The notes below the pieces were generated by a model. The model was not told the DNA's origin and made no database searches. It saw nothing but the letters and a program-made list of their open reading frames with translations. Positions 1 through 11,443 of a stretch of DNA of 64,000 bases are shown in pieces (the stretch's first letter is position 1; each line of letters opens with the position of its first letter). A program made the translations under genes and the position numbers. The stretch is taken from assembly GCA_037447655.1 (NCBI GenBank), contig JBBHKE010001241.1, positions 49,894-113,893 on the forward strand, written 5' to 3'. The DNA comes from Zygnema cylindricum (lineage: Eukaryota > Streptophyta > Zygnematophyceae > Zygnematales > Zygnemataceae).

Positions 1-537
1 GGAAAGAGGGAAAGAAGGAAAGGGAGAAAGAGGGTGGAAAGAAGGAAAGAGGGATAGAGGGAGGGAAAGAGGCAAAAAGGAAAGAGAGAAAGGGGGAAGG
101 AGGGAAAGAAGGAAAGTAAGAAAGCAAGAAAGTAAGAAAGAAGGAAAGAGGGGAAGAAAGAACGAAAGAAAGAAAGGAAGAAAGGGAGGAAGGGGGAAAG
201 GGAGAAAGGAAAAACGGAGAAAGGGAGGGAGATAGGGAGAAAGGAGGAAAGGGGGGAGAAAGAGGGAAAGGAAGAAAGGGAGAAAGGGCAAAAGGGAGAA
301 AGGGATGAAGAAAGAAAGGAGGAAGGGAGAAAGGGAGAAAGAGAGAAAGGGAGAAAGGGAGAAAGAGAGAAAGGGAGAAAGGGAGAAAGGGAGAAAGGGA
401 GAAAGGGAGAAAGGGATGAAGAAAGAAAGGAGGAAGGGAGAAAGGAAGAAAGGGAGAATGGGATGAAGGGAGAAAGGGAGAAAGGAAGAAAGAGAGAAAG
501 GGAGGAAGGGAGGAAGAGAGAAAGGGAGAAATAACGA
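1..537. repeat. Purine-rich simple-sequence tract, (GGGAGAAA)n-like
   Basis: The + strand is almost all A and G for over 500 bases, built from imperfect copies of GGGAGAAA, GGAAAGA and AGGAAGAA. The cleanest 8-bp periodicity is at about 330-420. No gene signal is visible. Such tracts can form triplex DNA, but that is inference. Confidence 0.95.
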
Positions 538-624
538 ACAGAAACAAGAAAAAAAAGGATTAAAAAGAGACAAGAATGATTTACGAGAAGGAAGTCAGAG
601 AATGAATACAAATACTAAAAAAGA

Positions 625-838
625 CAAATTTTCTCCTTTCCTCTTCTCCCTCTCTTATCCCTCTCCCCTTCCACACCCCTTCTTCGATCACCAAGCCATC
701 CTTAGGCTCCTTTTCCTTCCCCTCCTTGCTCCCCTCCCCTCCCTCCTTTTCTTCCCCTCCCCCTCCTGCCTCTCCCTCCCTTCCCTCCCTCCCTCCCTCC
801 CTCTCCCTCCCTCTCTCCCTCCCTCCCTCCCTCTCCTT
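625..838. repeat. Pyrimidine-rich (TCCC)n tract
   Basis: The + strand is almost pure C and T, with a clean CCCT/CCTC array at about 775-835. It is the strand-opposite of the purine tract at 1-537. Open frames across it on either strand are composition artefacts (Ser/Pro/Leu or Arg/Glu/Gly repeats). Confidence 0.9.
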
Positions 839-1188
839 CACCGGCTTACCATTAGGCTATCCATGGCCCCTCTCTCCTTTCCACTCGGTTTTTTTGTCAC
901 CATCACTACCCCGTCTCCCACCTTTGTCTCCACCTTCTTTATGGCCACTATCGCTCCTCCTATCTCCCCCCTATACACAGGTCCAAAAGTCCCTTTCCCT
1001 TTCACTATTTTACGAGTGTGGGAAAATCCGTCCGTTGCTTCGGCCAATTGGGAGAGTCGAAAAATGGAGAGAGGAGCTGGAGCCGGAGCCGAACGGATGG
1101 GAGAGAGAGGGGTCCGGATGGGGCTTCTGTAAGGGGAGGGAGGGGCGGGGACAACTGCAAGGAAAGAGGGGAAGGAAACAATTAACAA
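838..1188 (-). pseudogene. Receptor-like kinase N-lobe fragment
   Basis: Reading on the minus strand, a Pro/Ser-rich stretch leads into FRLSQLAEATDGFS, then a glycine-rich loop GKGTFGPVYRG and VAIKKVE with the presumed ATP-anchoring lysine. This is the classic start of a plant RLK/Pelle kinase domain. After about residue 80 the similarity stops. The frame ends at 838 against a pyrimidine tract, and no HRD, DFG or APE motif follows in this window. An upstream exon is not visible, because a hAT-like MITE begins at 1200. It is either one exon of a gene whose remaining exons lie to the left of the window, or a truncated relic; the loss of the C-lobe favours a relic. Family assignment is firm, gene status is not. 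Confidence 0.7.
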
Positions 1189-1199
1189 AATGTAAATTC

Positions 1200-1620
1200 T
1201 AGTGCTGTGTATTGGTAGTCATTTGCCGATAACCGATATGTACCTTTTTTCGACCTACCGATAACCGATATATTGGTCCGGTATATTTGTAACGGATATC
1301 GCGATAAATTCCCAATAAATATCGGGCCCGGTAATTATCGGCAATAACTGTACGGTTCGTTCAGACCGTAGAATTGTACTGTTTTGTGCGGGAGTACAGA
1401 ACGGATTGCCATACGTGGCATGCCACATTATATAATGTATAAAATATAATACAATATAGTATAAAGTACTGTGATATAGTAAACTATATTTTTTACACTT
1501 ATCAGCGATAAAAAATTTGTTGGTTCCAGAGCGATACACTGGAACCCCTCACCGTTCGATAACCAGTAACTATCGGTATCAGTTTTATCGCGATAAGTTT
1601 TGACCCGATACACAACACTA
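1200..1620. mobile_element. hAT-like MITE, TAGTGTTG family, 421 bp
   Basis: The element starts TAGTGCTGTGTATTGGTAG and ends CCCGATACACAACACTA, giving imperfect terminal inverted repeats of about 16 bp. It is flanked by a perfect 8-bp duplication GTAAATTC (1192-1199 and 1621-1628), the hAT signature. The interior is rich in TATCGG/CCGATA words that probably act as transposase sites (inference). No coding capacity is visible. Confidence 0.88.
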
Positions 1621-1628
1621 GTAAATTC

Positions 1629-2555
1629 AGTGTTAACAAATTTCTTGACACAGAAAGAGAGGATTCGCAAAAATAAAGGTGAAGATCAGAAAAAAGACAA
1701 ACTTTCGAAAATGGAAAATATAATGGTGAGTCTCTATGTCCCACCCAGATTCCCTTGTAAGTTAATGGGGATTTTTTTAGCATAAGAGTAATATCAGTGG
1801 GATAAAGCTGGCTGGATTCCACATTAAATTTGTGGTGGGAACTACAATACTCTCTTGAAGACCTTTACGAAAAAGCTTGGCCATCGCTTCCCATTATTAG
1901 CGTGGATTTTGAATCAACGGTAACGGGACAGCTCAATGTAGCTGATGTGGATATACTAGAATAAGGGTTAATAGTGCACCTAATTAGGGTTTTTCACCTA
2001 ATTAAGGTTGTAGTACACTCCTCACCATAATTAGCGTAGATTTTATTATCGTAAAGATAAAAAAAGAGCCTGACAGTCCATACAACTTATGACTAGGGTT
2101 TTTTACGGCTCTTTACGGTTTTGAAGAGTTCTTCAAGCTTTTTTAGGGTTTAAGGCGAGAAGAGGACTGAACATTTGTATTCCACGACTTTTTTTTCCGT
2201 TTTCAATTTCTATGGGCCACAATCAAATACGTGCCGATTCTCAAAAAAAAAAAGCTAGGTTAAACTAGGTCTCCTAACTGACCATTTCAGAAAAGGAGTG
2301 AAAATTGTTACCATGAGGCTCGAAGTGAAGTTTGAGTGGTACTAGGCACATATACATTGTCTATAAAGAAAATGAATCGGCAAGCTTCAACAACTGTTGG
2401 GTTCGATGAATTTCTTTGACGGTTGATGTCAACGAGGCGAATAAACATTGTGTAAAGAATAAAAAAAATTGAGAAGTTTCAACAAAAAAAATTGACTATT
2501 GGGTTCAAGGAATTTCTTTGCCCTTATGAACACTTTAGTACTAAGTAAATTTTGT
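1629..2555. other. AT-rich spacer, nothing recognised
   Basis: No coding exon, RNA gene or complete transposon was recognised. Short ATTAGCGTAGATTTT-type words near 1897 and 2031 resemble MITE subterminal sequence and may be old remnants. Confidence 0.4.
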
Positions 2556-2558
2556 TTG

Positions 2559-2935
2559 GGACACCTCCCATCCCTATTAGAATCAGTGAATTATTAGCGT
2601 TGCCACTTTATTAGAATTAAATACACTAAATCATTTTTCCAACTTGTACAGGCCACTCTAAAGAATGTTGATTTTAAGATTTGAGTAAAAAATTCACTCA
2701 CTCAGATTAGAGTGATTAACTCTAATAGCGAAGGGAAGTGTACATCGCCCATCACTATTAGAGTTTTGAATTCTAAGCGTTGCCACTTATTGGAACTAAC
2801 ACCACTAAATTAAGTTTTGCAAGTTGGATAATTGTGAGCCACTTGCTTAATTAGTGTTATTAACACTAATTTTGAATTTAGTCAAAAATCTCACTTGAAT
2901 TAGAGTGATCCACTCTAATAGCGATGGACAGTGTC
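2559..2935. mobile_element. Two MITE units in tandem
   Basis: The left end reads GACACCTCCCATCCCTATTAG and the right end, reverse-complemented, reads GACACTGTCCATCGCTATTAG, an inverted terminal pair. At about 2725-2760 a right end and a left end abut around a shared TA. Two similar units (about 2559-2745 and 2746-2935), each containing TAGCGTTGCCACTT, therefore lie head to tail. The CNCTATTAG core links them to the CACCG-ended MITEs elsewhere in the window. Confidence 0.6.
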
Positions 2936-3395
2936 GTTCATTAGTTTTAAGACCTTTGATAAGAAACTTTAGAGCATAATATGTTCATCGAGAAATTCAA
3001 ATTTTACCAACTTTTTAAACGTTGACATTTTCACAAAGACAAACCTGATATTGGAGTTGATGCAATTTTAATTAGGTTTTACATACCTTTTAAATGTAAT
3101 GAGATTTTTCCAAGGTTTGAACGTTCTTTTAGGAAGTAACAGTTTTTTCTGGATTTTAGAATGGACTGGATTAGAAACCATAAAAAACCCTAAAACTGGA
3201 AACTTAAAATTTCCAGGTTTTTATGAGTCTGGTATTTATAAATTTCAGGGTTTCTAATAGGACTACCATTTCCCAAGGGTTTATGTGGTTCCTGTAAAGA
3301 GAATCATGATAAACGAAAATCATTTTTTTATGGTAAGAAAACGAAAGATCAATCGTATTCAGATATTAGAGATTCTTTTCTTTAATAATGATTTT

Positions 3396-3570
3396 TAATT
3401 AATTTGAAGGGTCATTGGAAATAAAAATTTGAAATTGATATACAGCAATTATAACCTAAAAATCATTTGAACTTCAATCAAAGATTTCTTTTTCACTAAT
3501 TTAAGGGTCATTGGAAAGAAAAAATGTGACATAAATGCATAGCGATTATAACCTAAAAATAATTTAACCT
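3396..3570. repeat. Imperfect tandem duplication, about 100-bp unit
   Basis: The block containing AAGGGTCATTGGAAA and ATTATAACCTAAAAAT occurs at about 3407-3465 and again at about 3504-3560. There are no coding features. Confidence 0.65.
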
Positions 3571-3856
3571 TGAAGAAAAGACTACCCCGGGAATTGGCAA
3601 GTATTCTTTTACAGAAGATATTCTTTGGACAAATGGAATGATAACACAAATATGTGAATAGGGATTCCCATAGACAAAAATAAATGGGCTGGAAAAAATG
3701 TGCGTAATTATATTAAGAACGATTGTAGGTTTCATTGTAATTTTTATTTAAATTCTCAAGGTTTTCGTGAGCTAACATTTGACTGGCCAATTAAATAAGA
3801 AAAGTACTTCAGAATCAAAGTTGACTGCGTTGACCGATTGCAATGTTTCAAAAGTT

Positions 3857-4032
3857 TTCCCAAAATCCACCAATTTTTGACTGAATTTGACCACATGTGA
3901 CCAAATTTCGACAGACTTGAACCAGATTCGACAACTTTTTGAGAAAATTTACCAATTTTTGACCATTTTTTTACCAAATTTGACCAAATCTGACCAAAGC
4001 ATAACCAATTTTTTAACCAAATTCGACTCAGA
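3857..4032. repeat. Degenerate TTTGACCAAA minisatellite
   Basis: Imperfect 10-12-bp units based on TTTGACCAAAT repeat across this stretch, for example ACCAAATTTGACCAAATCTG near 3974. Open frames on both strands follow from this periodicity. Confidence 0.65.
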
Positions 4033-4286
4033 TAACTCACCTACTTTGGTATGTATTTCACTGAATTTTTTATAAGCCAATTTCAGATAAAAATTGAGGA
4101 TTATTTTGCTTATTGGCAAGGGTTGATTAACTAATTTTTAATTTAGATCACAATCAATTTACCAATCAAAATTCAAAAAAGATGAGCAAAAAATTGATAC
4201 GTTTTTAATAGATTCGACCAATACAACTTTCCTTGTTCAAATGATTAAATGAATTTCATGCGGAACTTTTGATGTAACCATTTCCC

Positions 4287-4288
<2 letters not shown>

Positions 4289-4367
<79 letters not shown>

Positions 4368-4370
4368 GTG

Positions 4371-4421
<51 letters not shown>

Positions 4422-4464
4422 CATATATATATACATATATATATACATATATATGTATATATAT
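4289..4464. repeat. (CA)n(TA)n compound microsatellite
   Basis: An uninterrupted CA run at about 4290-4326 is followed by TA runs broken by GACGTG and a few CATATA words to about 4464. Length is likely to be polymorphic and assembly-sensitive. Confidence 0.97.
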
Positions 4465-5389
4465 TCCGTTGCAATTCAGAGATAAGCGCAATAATCGTTC
4501 AAAAAACTCAAAACTCCTTCATATAAAACGACAAAAATACCGAGAAATCATAGGAAAACGTCTCTTAATCCCTGATAAAAAAAAAAAAATCTCTCAATAG
4601 CCTACCAGTTTGACGGTCTCCGCCATTGTGGCCTATATTCGTCCGATCGGTTTTTCGGTCGTCTAGTACGGACGGCTTGGATGTGAAGCAGCCCATTGTT
4701 AAAGTTGAAGAAGAATTAGGGTTAAGGGACAAACTTGATTACTACTCAACTATTTCTTTCGCCCGAGACAGATAAACATGAAATACATAAATAAGAAGTG
4801 AAGCGACACAGAAGACGACAAATAGACAATTGTTCGTGTTTCCAGCCTCTTTTTTTCATGCGTTATTTTGTAGAGAACGGAGTTTCTTTCATAGCTGAAG
4901 CTTAAAAACGGGAACGTACGTCTTTCTTGTGTAAGAATCGTAACAGCATTCTGAAATTTCTGACTCAAGTGTACGGGTAACTGTACGGATATTGACATTT
5001 TGTATGTACTATGTAACCTACGGAAAGAGAAAGTTCATTTTTCGGGATGAATATGTACGAATATGAATGAGAATGTTGTACGGACATAAGAAACATTTAT
5101 GTTTTTTGATAGTACATAACTACAGGACAGTGCTGTACATTGGCGGTCGGTCAAAGTCAAACTTCTGTCCACTTTGACTAAGTTGACCGTGCCCGCTACA
5201 ATTTTCTATTTCTGGATGTTTGTTGACATTCTCATGTTAAGTTAAAATACTGTTCTTATGCGAAATTAAGCTCCATGCTTGTAAAATTGGCTCTATAAAA
5301 ATCAATACAGAAATCTTTACAGAATCTTTTGCTTTGAAGAATCTACATATATTTTTATACGTAATCAGTCGTCCTTCGATTCTGCTATA
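4465..5389. other. Spacer, nothing recognised
   Basis: AT-rich DNA without an exon or an element with both ends. The only visible structure is a short imperfect inverted repeat around 5145-5190 (GGTCAAAGTC and GACTAAGTTGACC). Confidence 0.4.
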
Positions 5390-7299
5390 GGGCGTGTTCC
5401 CATGTAACCGAAACTTCGAAACGTTATTTTGGATTTTAGCGCAGATTTTACGGTGTACTTCTCAAAGTGTTCCTTTGTCAACCATTACTTGCGCCTGCAT
5501 TACTTCAAAAATGTGACAGATGTAGACGTCTACAAAATATGCGACAGCCTACGATAGTACGAAACGAAATGTAGACGACTACGAAACTTCCTAAAATTAG
5601 TGACGTCTACAAAACGGCGACGGTTGTAGACGTCGAGTTTTTGTGACATTGTAGATGCATAGGGTTTTGTGACATCGCGAAGTTATGCTACCTTGTGACG
5701 TCATCAACACGTAAACTTTCAGCCATGGCTTTTCGATTTCTTTTTCTTACCATTTATCATTCTATACGCCATCAAAATGAGACCAAAAACATACAAAAAA
5801 AGGAAAAAAATATATCTTTCATTTGATACTATTATTGCTGAATTTCATTTAGTAGTGTTGTGTATCGGTAAGGATTTGCCGATAACCGATATGGACCTTT
5901 TTTCGGGTACCCGATAATCGATATATTGGTACGATATATCGCTATCGGTATTATCGCCGATAAATACCCGATATTTATCGGTTTTATCGGCGATAACACC
6001 GATATCGATAACTATCGGCGATATATGTACGGACCGTACACATAAATGTACGGTCAGTACACTGAACTGTACGTCTTATTCCCCGGACGCGCTCTACTCA
6101 CAACCCCTATCTACTGAGGTGTCTACCAATCAGATCACTGTTATTGTACAGTTGTACAAGCACAGAAGGTACAGTAGCCGCCATGAGGTGTGTACGGTTT
6201 TGGTACGGATACAATAAAACGATGTACCTTTCACATCCGACGCCATTGCTTTGTCCCTTTCTTCCTTGGGATCCACTAGGGACCTGCCACGTGTCAATTT
6301 GTCGGCTTTTTTGGTCTAAGCCGCCAAAAGAGCCATTCCAGGATGCCGGCGCTCACGCTGGCCGTCGGTTTTCTCATTCCAATTCGTCCGTTCGATTTTG
6401 GCGACGCGCAGAATGTTGTTTTGCGTCTATTGTATTTTGTGTCCGCCGTCTTTTTTCCGTTCCATGTTCATCAGTTTGTCGGTACAATGCCATACGTTGC
6501 TGTAAAATATATGTTCAATTAACTGGCTAGCGTTTTCTGTGCTGCGTTTTCCGTAAAAATTCCCAGTAAAATAATTACGGAACAAATTCGAATACGTGGC
6601 ATGACACGCTATATAATATAAATAGTATAATACAGTATATAATAAAGTACTATAGTATGCGTACTATATGTTTTTAAAGTTATCGCCGATATGGAATTTG
6701 TTGGTCTCGGACCGATATATCGGTACCTCTGATCGTTCGATAACCGATAACTATCGGTATCGGTGTTAGCGCGATAAATTTTTTACCGATACACAACACT
6801 ATCATTTAGAGATGAGAGAAAGAGGAGCGGTCGAATGAAAACGATGGGGAGAGACGAGGACGTTGTAAATTTTTGCAAAGGACCCATGAATGAAAGTGGA
6901 GGTCCGAGACCCCAACGATTTTTTTTTCGTACATGCTCGTCATTTTTGTACGTACATGCGCGTGACGAGCATGGAAAAGAATAGCGTGTACTCTCGCTCT
7001 TCCAAAAAATTTCGAAGACGTTTCACGCGTGTAATACCTGCTTTTTATTCGTCGATAGGGTGTTATTTTGGTTAAAATCAGATCGCGATTTGATTCCAGT
7101 GCAAGTGTGGAGATGAGCTGGAAGTGGGTCGCGATGATAATAACGCCAAATTGTCGTACCTTCCAAGTTCCAAGAGGATGCACAATGTACTTGTGTTTTT
7201 GCCCATTTTTCGTACGGCGTAATATTTTCTCGTTGGAAGTCCCGCTTTTTGTGAAAACGACGGAAAAAAACCCTTACTTGAACATATGGGAACACGCTC
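5390..7299. mobile_element. PIF/Harbinger-like element, copy A (interrupted)
   Basis: Ends are GGGCGTGTTCCCATGTAAC and, reverse-complemented at the right, GAGCGTGTTCCCATATG. The flanking trinucleotides are ATA and TTA. A close paralogue, copy B at 9291-10264, has TTA on both sides. Removing the nested hAT-like element at 5853-6801 and its duplicated 8 bp leaves about 953 bp, matching copy B's 974 bp. There is no transposase, so the element is non-autonomous. The roughly 125-residue open frame on the minus strand appears in both copies but shows no sign of protein selection. Confidence 0.85.
5853..6801. mobile_element. hAT-like element, long form, nested in copy A
   Basis: It begins TAGTGTTGTGTATCGGTA and ends TACCGATACACAACACTA, near-perfect 18-bp terminal inverted repeats. 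It is flanked by the exact 8-bp duplication TCATTTAG (5845-5852 and 6802-6809). The paralogous site at about 9772-9779 carries TCATTTAG once without the insert, a true empty site. Compared with the 421-bp member at 1200, it carries an extra internal block of about 300 bp (around 6190-6480), shared with the element ending at 37746. Confidence 0.93.
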
Positions 7300-7804
7300 T
7301 TAGTGTCATCTGTCAAATATTTATAGCTCTCTGCCAATCATGTAAATTTCTTTAATTCAGCCCGCAATCTTTGTGGAGATTTTTTTCTCCACGTGTCAAT
7401 ACTTAAATGGCAAATGGGTTACGATAGGATTTCGATTTCTAAAGATAATCTATTAATCTGTCGGTTCTCTATCTTTTGTCATTAGCGCCAATTTCGACAT
7501 TTTGAAACGATTTCGTACCGTTTGGCACAGAGAATCACAACATGAGCCTTTACATTAACGTTCGGCCGCCATTTTATCATTCACCTCCATCTTTTGCGGA
7601 AGTGATCTTGACCGTCAAGCATCTTTTTCGGAATGCGGATAAAATACGTTTTTACGAGACGGTGCAAGACATTTTTCATTTTTGGCAGCTATTGCCATAT
7701 TGCACTGGTGAAGCAATGAAGCTCCATCGGACGAAAAGTGACGTACCTTGCCGTACTACGTCGTACCTTTTATTCTGATTTTATCCTCATAATATTATTA
7801 CAAA
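7300..7804. other. Spacer, nothing recognised
   Basis: An open stretch at 7542-7778 (+) has no recognisable domain and no supported splice context. No element with both ends was found. Confidence 0.35.
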
Positions 7805-8688
7805 CATAGTTCAAAAGTAGGCGATTTTATGGTAGGCCTTTGGTAGGCACACAAAACTTGGCACAAAACTCGCGTAGAGTAGGCATACTGTATGTGTGTG
7901 CTTTGTGCACACTCTTGTACGAACGTACAAATCTGACGTATCATCATAGTATAGTTCAAAAGTAGGTGAAAGTAGGCCCATACAATATGCCTATTGTATA
8001 CAAAACATACAATATAACGTTAAGACCCATATTGTATTCGGACTTATTCGGACCAATTAAAACATTCGGACCACCTATTCGGACCAATTAATACATTCCG
8101 ACCAAAAAATGTTATTTACACCGTCTGATTCAAACGATCGGACGGTTGTTGATCAAAGTAGTGATCTAGGAAGATCACATGGAAAGCCCATAACACAACT
8201 TACGATAAAGGCGCCGACCAAAGGCCTACCAAAAAAACGCCTACTTTTGAACTATGCATCATAGTACAGCGTACGCCACCAGACGAATTTTTTTAGCGAA
8301 CTGACAAGGCGTAGGATGACATTCCGCGGGAAAAAAAACCAGGAAAAAAAAAAACCGAGGAAAAAAAAAAAAATCGCGGACGTAAGTCGTGTTATGGGCT
8401 TTTCGTTTGATCTTCTTATATCACTTCTTTGATCAACGACCGTCCGATCGTCCAAATCTAACGGTTTAAATAAAAAATACCTCAAAACTCACATATATTT
8501 TTTTTGTCCGAATGTTTTTCAAAATTTAGACATGACGTTTAATTCTCTATCGATCTATGTGTAACTCAACCCTGTTACTTTTTTTTTCGTTTTGCAACCA
8601 ATACAATATGGGTCTTAAGGTCATATTGTATGTTTTGCGTACAATAGGCATATTGTATGGGCCTACTTTCACCTACTTTTGAAGTATG
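7805..8688. mobile_element. hAT-like element, CATAGTTC family, outer copy
   Basis: Terminal inverted repeats are CATAGTTCAAAAGTAGG on the left and, reversed, CATACTTCAAAAGTAGG on the right. A perfect 8-bp duplication ATTACAAA flanks it (7797-7804 and 8689-8696). Its orientation is opposite to the copy at 16356-16999: the GGCGATTTTATGGTAGGCC end is at the left here. It contains a second family member (7950-8256). No transposase frame is present. Confidence 0.9.
7950..8256. mobile_element. hAT-like MITE, CATAGTTC family, nested inner copy
   Basis: The left end reads TATAGTTCAAAAGTAGG and the right end CCTACTTTTGAACTATG, with a perfect 8-bp duplication CATCATAG (7942-7949 and 8257-8264). It is a 307-bp deletion derivative inserted into a longer copy of its own family. 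The interrupted sequence can be checked against the homologous stretch near 16850-16890. Confidence 0.9.
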
Positions 8689-9290
8689 ATTACAAATGAT
8701 CTTTCCAATATTCTCCAAAGGTCAGGGAGGTAATAATGATTGTTGAATATTGGACATTCATCCGCAAGGCATTCGCTTCAATCGGTTTTGTAATTGAGAA
8801 CCCACCTGGTCAGTTAATTATAGGAATTGTAGAGTCAAGAAACGTGGATGATAGAGACACGTGTCCCGATGGATTACCACTGTAATTCTCAAAAGTTGCA
8901 CCATGTTATGTAACTTCAGATAAAGTGGACGCATGTCCACAAAAATCCAATCGAAAATTAGAAAGCTATGTCGTAACGCTTTTCGTCGCGCTATTCCTGC
9001 CATCCTTTCAGCTTCGTTGTTTATCGCCCTTTTTCGCATCCTTTCAAACTTTGGTACGCAAGTACAAAGTACGCAAATGAAAATTTTAAAATTAAAATTA
9101 AAATCAAAATTGGTCGGTCTGAAAAATCTTTGACTTTTTTACCATACGATCTTAACTTACGTCATACCTTTCAAATTAGAGAACGTGGTTTTCTTAGCAA
9201 TGTTGGCATTAGGCCTCTTCTATATCAGGTGTCGAGCGCCGCCAGTAATCTTACGGAAATGTTTAGTGGCAATAATACTTTCTTCACTTA
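8689..9290. other. Spacer, nothing recognised
   Basis: No exon or complete element was recognised. A short run of AAAATTAAAATTAAAATC occurs at about 9080-9105. Confidence 0.35.
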
Positions 9291-10264
9291 GGGTGTGTTC
9301 CCATGTAACCGAAACTTTGAAACGTTACTTTGGATTTTAGCTTAGATTTTACAGTGTACTTTTCAAAGTGTTCCTATGTCAATCATTACTTGCTCCTTCA
9401 TTACTTCAAATATGTGACAGGTGTAGACGTCTACAAAATATGCGACAGCCTACGATAGTACGAAACGAAATGTAGACGACTACGAAACTTCCTAAAATTA
9501 GTGACGTCTACAAAATCGGCGACGGTTGTAGACGTCGAGTTTTTGTGACATTGTAGATGTATGGGGTTTTGTGACATCGCGAAGTCGTGCTACTGTACCT
9601 TGCGAAGTTATGCTACCTTGTGACGTCATCAACACGTAAACTTTCCGCCATGGCTTTTCGATTTATTTTTCTTACCATTTATCATTCGATACGCCATCAA
9701 AATGAGACCAAAAACATAAAAAAAGGAAAAAAATATATCTTTCATTTGATACTATTATTGCTGCATTTCATTTAGAGATGAGAGAAAGAGGAGCGGTCGA
9801 ATGAAAACGATGGGGGGACACGAGGACGTTGTAAATTTTTGCAAAGGACTCATAATGAAAGTGGATGTCCGAGACCCCAACGAATTGTTTTCCGGACATG
9901 CTCGTCATTTTTGTAAGTACATGCGCGTGACGAGCATGGAATAGAATAGCGTGTACTCTCCCTCGTCCAAAATTTTTCGAAGACGTTTCACGCGTGTAAT
10001 ACCTGCTTTTTATTCGTCGATAGGGTGTTATTCTGGTTAAAATCAGATCGCGATTTGATTCCAGTGCAAGTGTGAATACGAGTTGGAAGTGGGTCGCGAT
10101 GATAATAACGCCAAATTGCCGTACCTTCCAAGTTCCAAGAGGACGCAAATTGTACTTGTGTTTTTGCCCATTTTTCGTACGGCGTAATATTTTCTCGTTG
10201 GAAGTCCCGCTTTCTGTGAAAACGACGAAAAAAAACCCTTACTTGAACACATGGGAACACGCCC
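9291..10264. mobile_element. PIF/Harbinger-like element, copy B (974 bp)
   Basis: The left end GGGTGTGTTCCCATGT and the right end ACATGGGAACACGCCC form terminal inverted repeats with one mismatch. TTA precedes (9288-9290) and follows (10265-10267) the element, the usual Harbinger target. It is the uninterrupted paralogue of 5390-7299 and supplies the empty site for the hAT-like insert there. No transposase is encoded. Confidence 0.88.
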
Positions 10265-10441
10265 TTATCCATCAAGTCGTTCCAGCGAGGAAACTATCGC
10301 CTACGTGCTTTATTTCGATTTGATCCATGAAAGTTCATGTTCAGACTACGAGCACAGTCAAAGATTCCAAATGCATCAAAGTTTAAACTCGTATATGTGC
10401 AACCAACCGCAAAATAAAATTGCGCGAATGTACACTTTGTA

Positions 10442-10520
10442 CGTTGGTGTTTTGTCATTTTTTGTCGTTGCTTTGTCGTTTTTTGTCGTTGTTTTGTCGT
10501 TCTGATTTTGTCGTTGAAAT
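10442..10520. repeat. TTTTGTCGTTG minisatellite
   Basis: About five imperfect copies of an 11-15-bp unit based on TTTTGTCGTTG. The rest of 10265-10668 holds nothing recognisable. Confidence 0.6.
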
Positions 10521-10668
10521 TTTGAATAAAGCAAGCGCGGCGAATTTCGGATGTCAATGGATGGTGAAAGAGGCGTCACGGGACATTCTTCGATAAAGTT
10601 TTTTTGGTGGTTTCTTGTGGATTTAATTCCATCTTGTCAGAAGGCGCGTGGCGTATGCCTTATGTACT

Positions 10669-11150
10669 GTTCACCGTGAATCGTAATTAGAGTAAATTAC
10701 TCTAATTCGGTCGCTCAAAATTTCGACTCAATAACATGAAATAGAGTAAATGATTCTAATTTTTTCATTATTCTATTTAAGGTAAAGTTTAATTAGCATT
10801 TTTAATTCTAATATAGGTTCGTTTTAAATAGTGTGGAGTACGGACGACCTCCGACCGTGCAAAATTGTACTCTATTAAGTAAAAAGTACAATTTATGATT
10901 TAATACAGGCCGTTATCATGTAACTGCGTTTTAACAAACCGCGTAATGCAAACGTCATAGGGACGATAAACTGTACGTTTATTTACGGTAGAAGATATTA
11001 GCGTGCCAAATTAGAGTACTTAAATAAATTAGAGTAAACTTCATAGTCGAAAAAGCTTTATCACATAAATTAGCGTTAATTTACTCTAATTGTTTTTTTT
11101 AGTTTTTGTACTCTAATTTTTTCATTACTCTAATTACGATTCGCGGTGTA
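10669..11150. mobile_element. CACCG-ended MITE (about 480 bp)
   Basis: The left end TTCACCGTGAATCGTAATTAG and the right end CTAATTACGATTCGCGGTGTA are inverted copies. The interior is full of TAGAGTAAATTA-type subterminal words. Family members inserted elsewhere show a TA target. No coding sequence. Confidence 0.75.
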
Positions 11151-11443
11151 GCGTTCCTATCACAAATCCATGGATTGTATGTGACCTTTCCACGTGTACA
11201 AATTATACACGTAAAATAGAACGAGCCCTTTGCTTCACAAACACAAAATCGGACGGTCGACATTGTCGGCCCAAAGTTTGGAAAAACTTGTCGAATCTAC
11301 AGTAATCATGTTTAAAAAAAAACAGTACGGCCTTATATGAAAATGCACTTTTTCCAGTAAACAACCTCAATTTTCGCTTGATGGGGGTTCACCTTTGTAA
11401 TTATAAAAACCCTTGATGGATTTTCTACCTTTATGCAATATGT
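11151..11443. other. Spacer with Harbinger-like right-end relic
   Basis: From about 11305 to 11400 the sequence matches the right-end block seen near 16215-16340 (long A run, CAGTACGGCC, TTTTTCCAGTAA, then a degenerate GATGG...TTCACC end). It looks like an old fragment of a Harbinger-like family. Confidence 0.4.

Noticed and set aside
6144-6530. 128-residue open frame resembling one at 37178-37375
   Set aside because: Both are inside long hAT-like copies. Differences are spread over all codon positions and the second copy is shorter, so there is no sign of protein selection.
6806-7183. Open frame of about 125 residues conserved with 9768-10148
   Set aside because: The frames lie inside two copies of the same non-autonomous Harbinger-like element. 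The similarity follows from DNA identity, the frames diverge by indels at one end, and no domain is recognisable.
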